From assembly GCF_001426525.1 (NCBI RefSeq), contig NZ_LMEW01000035.1, positions 206,225-270,224 of the forward strand: a stretch of 64,000 bases of DNA. Direction: 5' to 3'. The translations under genes and the position numbers were made by a program. Source of the DNA: Massilia sp. Root133. Its GTDB lineage: Bacteria > Pseudomonadota > Gammaproteobacteria > Burkholderiales > Burkholderiaceae_D. Numbering within the stretch: the stretch's first letter is position 1; every line of letters starts with the position of its first letter. Positions 58,543-64,000 of the stretch are shown here, piece by piece. The notes under the pieces were generated by a model that was given only the letters and a program-made list of their open reading frames with translations, searched no databases and was not told the DNA's origin.

Positions 58543-58980
58543 TTAGACAGCATCCGCCGCCGGATCATCTGTCGTGCTGCCCGCCAGCAGCGCACGTGCA
58601 TACACGTCGAAATCGTCCAGTCCCCGCTTGATGATGGTCACCAGCGCGGGCAGCGGCGCGGCCTGGTGGTCCCATTCGGCGCGGCAGAATTCGCCCGTGC
58701 GCTTGAGGTCCTCGGCCAGTGCCGGCTCGATCCAGCCGTTGTCCGCCAGTAGCGTGATGACTTCACGCTCGTCGTGCGCCGGGCCCAGGCCGCGGTCGGC
58801 CAGCACGTAATCGCCCATCTCGACGGCCGCTTCCCAGGCGCGGATCACGTTCAGGGTCGCCGCGTCCTGGCGCGTGATGTCGCCGACGAAGGTCGTCGGG
58901 TCCTTCTCGTATTCGTCGCGGGCACGCTTGCAGCAGCGCTCGATGGTGCCCGTCTTGCTGACCAGCAGGTCGTGATCCAT
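58543..58980 (-). CDS. HepT-like (DUF86) protein without antitoxin partner
   Basis: 145 residues of the HepT/DUF86 helical-bundle family. MDHDLLVSKTGTIERCCKRAR, QDAATLNVIRAWEAAVEMGDYVL and IIKRGLDDFDVYARALL are typical. The RX4HXY ribonuclease/AMPylation motif of active HepT toxins is reduced to R100 and H105 in CRAEWDHQA, with the tyrosine lost. The usual MntA nucleotidyltransferase is absent on both sides. It is therefore a solitary, perhaps neutral or domesticated copy. The downstream neighbours are the DUF2760-Hsp70 genes. Confidence 0.8.
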   Translation of the reverse strand: MDHDLLVSKTGTIERCCKRARDEYEKDPTTFVGDITRQDAATLNVIRAWEAAVEMGDYVLADRGLGPAHDEREVITLLADNGWIEPALAEDLKRTGEFCRAEWDHQAAPLPALVTIIKRGLDDFDVYARALLAGSTTDDPAADAV

Positions 58981-59028
58981 GTTGTTCCCTCGCTGCGGGA
59001 CGTGGAGGGTCCCGTTCCAGTCAATACG

Positions 59029-60282
59029 TTACAACAAGAACAACACAGCCGCCGCACAAGTGGGCGCAAGGGCACCCAGCAGCAGGCCCACGGCCCCGAT
59101 CGACTCGTCGTTGAAGCCGCGCCGCAGCAACGCCACGCCGGCCGGGTTCGGCGCATTGGCGATGACGGTCAGGCCGCCGCCCGCCACCGCGCCCGCCACC
59201 AGCATGTATTGCGCGCGTTCGGACAGGCCGGCGATCAGCGAACCGAGGTAGGTCAGCGCGGCGTTGTCCGTGATCGCGGTGAGGCCCAGCGCGCCGAAGA
59301 ACAGGGCGGTGGGTTCCAGCTTCGCGACGATGGGCTGCAGCCACCATTGCTGCATCCCGCCCAGCACGACGAGGCCGGCGAGGAAGAAGCCGACCAGCAG
59401 GCCTTCCTTCAGGATCAGCGGGTCCTGGTAGCGCGGGTAGGCCTGGGTGATGCCGAGGAACAGCAGGAAAATGCCGGTGAATAGCACGGGATGGTGGGCC
59501 AGCAACACGATCGCCGTCAGCACGCCCAGGTGCGTGAGCGTGACGAGAACCGGCATGCGCACGGGCGCCTCGCCCTCGATCGAGATGTCGAACGGACGCA
59601 GGTGCGGGCGCAGCAGGTACGTCACGACGCTGGCGTTGGCCAGCACGGCGATGGCCGCGCGCCAGCCGAAGTGCGTCAGCATGTGGATGCTGTCCCAGCC
59701 CCACGCCCCGGCCACCATCAGCACGGGCGGCGCGGCATACGACGTCAGCGTGCCGCCGATCGACACGTTGACGAACAGGACGCCCAGCGCCCCGTACTTC
59801 AGCCATTCCGGCATGCCGGGACGGAACACGGACGGGGCCAGCATCAGCGCGGCGATCGTCATCGCGGCCGGTTCCGTGATCAGCGAGCCGACCAGCGGCA
59901 CGAGCGCGAGGCCCAGCCATGTCTGCGCGACTTCCGTGCGCAGCGGCAGCAGCCGCGCGAGCAGGCGCACGAGCGCGCGCGCCGCCTCCAGCACGGGCCG
60001 CGACGCGGCCACCACCATCACGACGAACACGAACAGCGGCTCCGTGTAATGGCGCGATTCGGCGTAGTCGATGGCGGCGGCGCTGCCGTCGACGAAGGCC
60101 ATCGCCAGCATCAGCACGAAGGCCCAGAAGCCGAAGACGACCTCCACCTCGCCCAGCAGGTGGAACAGGCCGGCGTGGCGCGGATGGCGGTGCGCCAGGC
60201 CTTCGAACAGGCGCGTCGCAAACGTGTGCAGCAGGGCGAGCACGAACAGGATCAGGGCGATCTTGTGCATGGTCGTGGTCAT
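59029..60282 (-). CDS. Putative Na+/H+ antiporter (YhjA/PF07399 type)
   Basis: 417 residues from MTTTMHKIALILFVLALLHT, with about 11 hydrophobic helices. The AVPLVGSLITEPAAMTIAA-like segment, SIGGTLTSYAAPPVLMVAGAWGW and LTAITDNAALTYLGSLI are landmarks of the putative Na+/H+ antiporter group PF07399. It probably exchanges sodium or another cation for protons; direct evidence is lacking. The start is preceded by AAAAGGAA; an in-frame ATG seven codons earlier is less likely. A repeat element lies upstream. Confidence 0.85.
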   Translation of the reverse strand: MTTTMHKIALILFVLALLHTFATRLFEGLAHRHPRHAGLFHLLGEVEVVFGFWAFVLMLAMAFVDGSAAAIDYAESRHYTEPLFVFVVMVVAASRPVLEAARALVRLLARLLPLRTEVAQTWLGLALVPLVGSLITEPAAMTIAALMLAPSVFRPGMPEWLKYGALGVLFVNVSIGGTLTSYAAPPVLMVAGAWGWDSIHMLTHFGWRAAIAVLANASVVTYLLRPHLRPFDISIEGEAPVRMPVLVTLTHLGVLTAIVLLAHHPVLFTGIFLLFLGITQAYPRYQDPLILKEGLLVGFFLAGLVVLGGMQQWWLQPIVAKLEPTALFFGALGLTAITDNAALTYLGSLIAGLSERAQYMLVAGAVAGGGLTVIANAPNPAGVALLRRGFNDESIGAVGLLLGALAPTCAAAVLFLL

Positions 60283-60304
60283 GACGAGTTCCTTTTCAAT
60301 CACC

Positions 60305-60403
60305 CCGTCGTCCCCGGACTAGGCGTCCCCCTTGGCGGGGCCCCAATTTTGCATGCGCCATCGAAACGCTTGCAAATTGGGCCCTGCCTTCGCAGGGGCG
60401 ACG
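60305..60403. repeat. REP-like element (copy 4)
   Basis: Starts CCGTCGTCCCC and ends GGGGCGACGG, with inner arms GGCCCCAATTTTGCA and TGCAAATTGGGCCC that pair. It shares GCAAATTGG and the CCTTCGCAGGGGCGACGG end with the right part of the element at 39738. It occupies most of the space between the GH35 and antiporter genes. Confidence 0.7.
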
Positions 60404-60406
60404 GTC

Positions 60407-62047
60407 TTAGGGCTGGCGGGCCGGATAGCTTCCGAGTTTTACTTTAAGCACGCGCGGCACCGTGGTGAAATTTAACCCGTAATCGGTCTGGTCGCCGTTC
60501 CATACGTGATGCAGCACCCAGTTGCCCGCGTCGTCGTAGCGGCCTTCCTCCACGCGCGCGAGCATGGCGCGCTTGCCGCTGCCCTCGGGTGCGGTGAAAT
60601 CGATGCGCGCCATGCGGCCCGTGACCAGGTATTCGTCCGGGCCCAGCGCCGCGACCAGCACGCCGCCTTCGGGCCCCTGCGGATTCGCGGGCCGCGGCTT
60701 CATCCACGTCCAGTCCGACGCGCCGAACGTGCCCTTGTCGTAGTGGACGCGCGCCTTCCAGTTGCCCAGATCCAGGTCGACGGGCTTGCGGTCGTCCGGT
60801 TCGCTCGCGCCCCAGACCTGGCCTTCGAACGCCTGCCGCGCCCAGATGCGCATGATCGGCGCGACGAGGCGGTAGTTGCTGGCGAACGGCTCCAGCATGT
60901 CCCACGCGCTTTTTGGAATCGCGGCCGGGTCGTTCGCCTCCTTCGTGAAATCGACGCCGAACGGCGAGAAGCCGATGCCGCGCCGGCCCATCACGTCGAA
61001 CAGGTAGCGCGCGTAGGCGAAGGTGTGGCCCGTCTCGGGGACGAACAGCGGATTGTCCGGGCGGTCGTACAGTTTCAGCACGGCGTGGTATGTCGGCGTC
61101 TCGGGAAAATAGATGTCCGGGCCGATCACGTCGATGTGCGGCGCGCCGGCCTTCCACACGTCGATCACGTTGTCGGTGGGGCCGCCGGCCGAGTACGACG
61201 TCGGGTCCTGCGGCTTGAACGGATCGCGCAGCGCCACGTTGACGTACATCGGCAGGTCCAGTTCCGCCTTGCCGGCGGCGGCCACGGCGTCGGCGAAGCG
61301 CGCGATGTACCAGGCGTGGAACGCTTCGTCGGCTTCCTTGCCGAAGACCTCCGTCCACGTGCCGCCCGTGCGGCCGCGCGTCGTCAGGAGCGGCACGGGC
61401 ACCGGGCCGGCAAACAGTCTGTTCGCTTCCGGCGAGTGGTCGCGCGCGCTGCCGTAGGTGCCCGTCTCGTTCTCGATCTGGACCATGATCACTGTGCGCT
61501 GTGGATCCTTCGCGCGGATATGGCGCATCAGCGCGACGAAGGCGTTGCGGTCGGCGTCCAGCGTGGCCGGGAAGACCGGCGACAGCGAATCGCGCAACTC
61601 GCCCTTCGCATCGACGACGCGCGGATAGCGGGCGTTGTCCAGCTTGACCCACGCCGGCGTATAGCTCGGTCCATTGTTCTTCCACGCGCCGAACCACAGC
61701 AGCACGAGGCGCACGTTGTGGGTGCGCGCCTGCGCGAGCAGCAGGTCGAGGTAGCCGAAGTCGAAGACGCCCGGCTTTGTTTCGATCTGTTCCCACGCGA
61801 TGGGCACTTCCAAGGTATTGGCGCCCAGCTTGTCGATGGCCGGCCAGACGAGCGGCATCTGCGCGGGCCAGGCACTGGAATTGTTCACCTGCGCGCCCAG
61901 CATGAAGAACGGCTTGCCGTCCACCAGCAGCGCATGGCGCCCGTCCTTGTGCACGATCCGCGGCAGCGGCGCGTCGAGGACGATATCGGCGCCCTGGGCC
62001 GACCAGGCCAGGGCGGACAGCAGCAAGCCGGCCAGCGTCCTTTTCAT
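60407..62047 (-). CDS. GH35-like beta-galactosidase with DUF5597 domain
   Basis: 546 residues. A signal peptide (KRTLAGLLLSALAWSAQG) is followed by the family 35/42-like TIM barrel with PFFMLGAQVNNSSAW, LEVPIAWEQIE, LVLLWFGAWKNN and VQIENETGTYG, whose Glu in QIENE is the acid/base. A second Glu in PETGH (about residue 342) is the likely nucleophile. The C-terminal DUF5597 domain ends the protein. It probably removes beta-linked galactose from exported polysaccharides. The start MKRTL is preceded by AGGAG; an ATG ten codons earlier lacks one. Confidence 0.9.
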   Translation of the reverse strand: MKRTLAGLLLSALAWSAQGADIVLDAPLPRIVHKDGRHALLVDGKPFFMLGAQVNNSSAWPAQMPLVWPAIDKLGANTLEVPIAWEQIETKPGVFDFGYLDLLLAQARTHNVRLVLLWFGAWKNNGPSYTPAWVKLDNARYPRVVDAKGELRDSLSPVFPATLDADRNAFVALMRHIRAKDPQRTVIMVQIENETGTYGSARDHSPEANRLFAGPVPVPLLTTRGRTGGTWTEVFGKEADEAFHAWYIARFADAVAAAGKAELDLPMYVNVALRDPFKPQDPTSYSAGGPTDNVIDVWKAGAPHIDVIGPDIYFPETPTYHAVLKLYDRPDNPLFVPETGHTFAYARYLFDVMGRRGIGFSPFGVDFTKEANDPAAIPKSAWDMLEPFASNYRLVAPIMRIWARQAFEGQVWGASEPDDRKPVDLDLGNWKARVHYDKGTFGASDWTWMKPRPANPQGPEGGVLVAALGPDEYLVTGRMARIDFTAPEGSGKRAMLARVEEGRYDDAGNWVLHHVWNGDQTDYGLNFTTVPRVLKVKLGSYPARQP

Positions 62048-62098
62048 TCGGTCTCCTGTCGTGGTGATTTTGAACATTGTCCCACGACCGGGACCGTC

Positions 62099-62866
62099 TC
62101 AGCGCAGATGCGCGCGCAATCCGGTGACGCCGGGCGCGACGTCGTCCGCCAGCACGTGCCGGTCCGGGAAGTCGCCCCCGTTCTGCGGGCGGTAGGGAAT
62201 CGGCGCATCCGTGAACAGGGTGCGCATGCGCGCCGCCAGGCCGGCCTTCGCGCGTTCGACGCCCTCGGCATCGATGCGGCTCGTCCCATGCACGGCATAC
62301 GTGGGCAGCACGTCCATGCCAGGGTAGAACAGTACGCCGTGCGTGATCGGGAACAGCAGTTCGTCGAGCTGGCCGTTGATGCCGCGCGGGCCGTAGTCGG
62401 CGGCCGGTCCGCCTGTCGTCACGGACAGCAGCGCGCGTTTTCCCGCGAGGCCGCCCTCGCCGTAGCGGTGGCGGTTGCCGGCGCCCTGGTAGCCGTAGGC
62501 GAGGCCGAAGGCGTACACGCGCTCGATCCAACCCTTCATGATGGCCGGCATGCCGAACCACCACAGCGGGAACTGGAAGACGACGGCATCCGCCGCCATC
62601 AGCTTGGCCTGCTCGGCGCGCACGTCGTCCGGCTGCGTGCCGGTGCTGAACGCGTGGCCGGATTCGTCCACGAACGACAGGCGCTCGCGATCCTGCCGGT
62701 CGGGGAAGTCGTGTTCGTCGTAGACGGCCTTCCAGCCCATTGCGTACAGGTCGGACTGGATCACTTCATGGCCCTGGGCGCGCAGTTCGGCGCGCGCGGC
62801 CCGGACCATCTGCGCGGTGAGGGAATGCGGGTCGGGGTGGGCGTGTACCAGTAAAACGGTCTTCAT
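62099..62866 (-). CDS. NAD(P)H:quinone oxidoreductase (flavodoxin-like, MdaB/KefF group)
   Basis: 255 residues with the flavodoxin-like fold of NQO/MdaB. It begins KTVLLVHAHPDPHSLTA with the FMN/FAD phosphate site, and contains VVFQFPLWWFGMPAIMKGWIERV and LLSVTTGGPAADYGPRG. It reduces quinones by two electrons, protecting against redox stress. Its promoter region is shared with the divergent LysR gene, 90 nt between starts, so that regulator is the likely controller. Confidence 0.92.
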   Translation of the reverse strand: MKTVLLVHAHPDPHSLTAQMVRAARAELRAQGHEVIQSDLYAMGWKAVYDEHDFPDRQDRERLSFVDESGHAFSTGTQPDDVRAEQAKLMAADAVVFQFPLWWFGMPAIMKGWIERVYAFGLAYGYQGAGNRHRYGEGGLAGKRALLSVTTGGPAADYGPRGINGQLDELLFPITHGVLFYPGMDVLPTYAVHGTSRIDAEGVERAKAGLAARMRTLFTDAPIPYRPQNGGDFPDRHVLADDVAPGVTGLRAHLR

Positions 62867-62946
62867 CTTTGTGCTCCTTGAATGTGATGAAGGCCATTCT
62901 GGGCATGCGAACCGCGCTTGGGAATGCCAGCCGGCTTTTGGGGTAG

Positions 62947-62963
62947 TATCCAAAAAATGGATA
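62947..62963. promoter_or_regulatory. Inverted repeat at the LysR start
   Basis: TATCC (62947-62951) and GGATA (62959-62963) around a 7-nt centre overlap the start codon of the LysR gene. It may be part of its autoregulatory site. Confidence 0.35.
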
Positions 62964-63880
62964 TCAAGCGCATCGATTTCAACCTGCTCGTGACGCTGGA
63001 CGCGCTGCTGGCCGAGCGCAGCGTGAGCCGCGCCGCGCAGCGCCTGAACCTGAGCCAGCCTGCGCTCAGCGCCCAGCTGGCGCGCCTGCGCGAGATGCTG
63101 GGCGACCCGTTGTTCGTGCCGAGCCACCGCGGCATGACGCCCACGCCGCTGGCCCTGGGCCTGCAGGCGCCGCTGGCGGCGGCCCTCGCGCAGCTGCGCG
63201 ACGTGGTGACGTCGGCCCGCGCCTTCGACCCCGCGCGCGACGAGTTCACGCTCCACGTGGCGTGTTCGGACTACGTGCAAGCGGCGCTGCTGCTCGACTT
63301 CACGCTCGCGCTGCGCCGCGACGCGCCGGGCCTGCGCATCGCCCTGCGTCCGGCCGATTCCACGCGGCTGGAAGCGCAGATGGAAAAGGGAGACGTCGAC
63401 CTCGCGGTGCTGACGCCGGAAGGCATCGCGGAGTCTCTCCGTTCGCGTCCGCTGTTCGAGGAGCGCTACGTCTTCATCGCGCGGCGCGGTCACCCGGCGC
63501 TGCGCCGGCCGCTGGATACGGCGCGGTTCTGCGAACTCGAACACGTGATGGTCTCGCCGCGCGGCGGCAGTTTCACGACGCCGGTCGACGAGGTGCTCGA
63601 CGCGCAGGGCCTGCGGCGCCGCGTCGTCGTGTCGGCGTCGACGTTCCACTCGGTACTGGACCTGGTCGAACGCTCCGACCTCGTCGCCCTCGTGCCGGCC
63701 CGCCTGGTGGAAGGGCGCCCAAACCGCCTGCGCGTGCTGGCGCCGCCGCTGCCCGTACCCGGCTTCGCCATCCACATGGCCTGGCATAACCGCAACCATG
63801 GGGATGCGGCGCAGCGCTGGGTGCGCGAGCGGCTGGTGGCGTTTGCGCGCGCGGCGCCGCGTTTCGGACATCCAACATAA
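62957..63880 (+). CDS. LysR-family transcriptional regulator
   Basis: 307 residues from MDIKRIDFNLLVTLDALLAE. The winged helix (5-65) has RSVSRAAQRLNLSQPALSAQLARLREMLGDPLFV (in parts), and the effector domain (90-300) ends in a NodD/LinR-like arrangement (FHSVLDLVERSDLVALVPARLV). It is divergent from the quinone reductase and probably activates or represses it in response to a quinone or similar compound. Confidence 0.92.
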   Translation: MDIKRIDFNLLVTLDALLAERSVSRAAQRLNLSQPALSAQLARLREMLGDPLFVPSHRGMTPTPLALGLQAPLAAALAQLRDVVTSARAFDPARDEFTLHVACSDYVQAALLLDFTLALRRDAPGLRIALRPADSTRLEAQMEKGDVDLAVLTPEGIAESLRSRPLFEERYVFIARRGHPALRRPLDTARFCELEHVMVSPRGGSFTTPVDEVLDAQGLRRRVVVSASTFHSVLDLVERSDLVALVPARLVEGRPNRLRVLAPPLPVPGFAIHMAWHNRNHGDAAQRWVRERLVAFARAAPRFGHPT

Positions 63881-63964
63881 AGGGCTGTGTTCGCGCTATT
63901 TATGTGAACTGAAATTCGTTGCAGAGGTCATACGCATCGTCGAGTTAACTCATGAGGAGTGACG

Positions 63965-64000
63965 ATGCGCGGCCTGACGTTCGACGAATTGTTCGCCATG
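63965..64000 (+). CDS. Partial gene cut by the right edge
   Basis: An ATG with AGGAG just upstream opens the frame MRGLTFDELFAM and continues past the window end. Only 12 codons are visible, too few to identify a family. It lies 84 nt after the LysR stop on the same strand. Confidence 0.6.
   Translation, partial: MRGLTFDELFAM

Noticed and set aside
60444..62564. 706-codon minus-strand frame overlapping the GH35 and quinone reductase genes
   Set aside because: Out of frame with two clear enzymes and compositionally abnormal.

Overview
The window is about 64 kb of GC-rich DNA from a chromosome. The gene content and protein sequences look like a betaproteobacterium of the Oxalobacteraceae (Massilia, Telluria or Duganella type). 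This is inferred from an Entner-Doudoroff locus under a HexR-like regulator, an ArgA of betaproteobacterial type, several secreted plant-polysaccharide hydrolases, and short intergenic repeats of the kind common in that family. No rRNA, tRNA, CRISPR array, prophage or transposase gene was seen. Both window edges cut genes: a chemoreceptor on the left and an unidentified reading frame of which 12 codons are visible on the right.

Layout. 1-3.7 kb: chemoreceptor, transaldolase, free methionine sulfoxide reductase and a TetR repressor. 3.7-9.3 kb: MFS transporter, GH95 alpha-fucosidase, HxlR regulator with a divergent NAD(P)-binding protein, and a YdeI-like protein. 9.3-17.1 kb: the central sugar-catabolic locus, with pgi, an SMP-30 lactonase, zwf and hexR leftward and edd-eda rightward. 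Four similar 15-bp operator-like boxes lie in its two control regions. 17.1-25 kb: a zinc-protease-like Vgr-related protein, a solitary flagellin, gamma carbonic anhydrase, a VOC protein, a secreted hydrolase fused to TPRs, rpiA, a lipoprotein, yggX and argA. 25-31.3 kb: hrpA, two small membrane proteins and an exported intradiol dioxygenase. 31.4-33.4 kb: a compact three-gene unit encoding a 78-aa unknown, a protein resembling the C-terminal two thirds of FtsZ with degenerate GTPase motifs, and a SEL1-repeat protein with a polyproline linker. I consider this the best candidate for an undescribed system.

33.4-39.7 kb: AraC regulator, EamA permease, udk, a degenerate Nudix protein, small membrane and secreted proteins, yjbQ, an HDOD protein and an FKBP lipoprotein. 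39.9-43.5 kb: a GH3 glycosidase and a secreted esterase as an operon. 43.8-52.2 kb: TPR-GGDEF signalling protein, PhnB-like protein, marR-DHA2 efflux operon, a DUF6404 protein, a frameshifted SnoaL-like gene, a GT9 glycosyltransferase, a PRC-barrel protein and an LprI-like protein. 52.2-64 kb: YghU-type thiol transferase, a coupled DUF2760-Hsp70-Hsp70 operon, a solitary HepT-like protein, a Na+/H+ antiporter, a GH35 beta-galactosidase, a quinone reductase with its divergent LysR regulator, and the cut gene.

Functional picture: extracellular hydrolases (GH95, GH3, GH35, esterase) release sugars. Phosphorylated hexoses then enter the Entner-Doudoroff and pentose phosphate pathways (pgi, zwf, lactonase, edd, eda, tal, rpiA). 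Sensor and stress functions (MCP, flagellin, GGDEF, HDOD, MsrC, YggX, MarR-efflux) fill the spaces between. At least four intergenic REP/MITE-like elements of one family, two of them exactly 126 bp, and a different 52-bp hairpin repeat are scattered among the genes.
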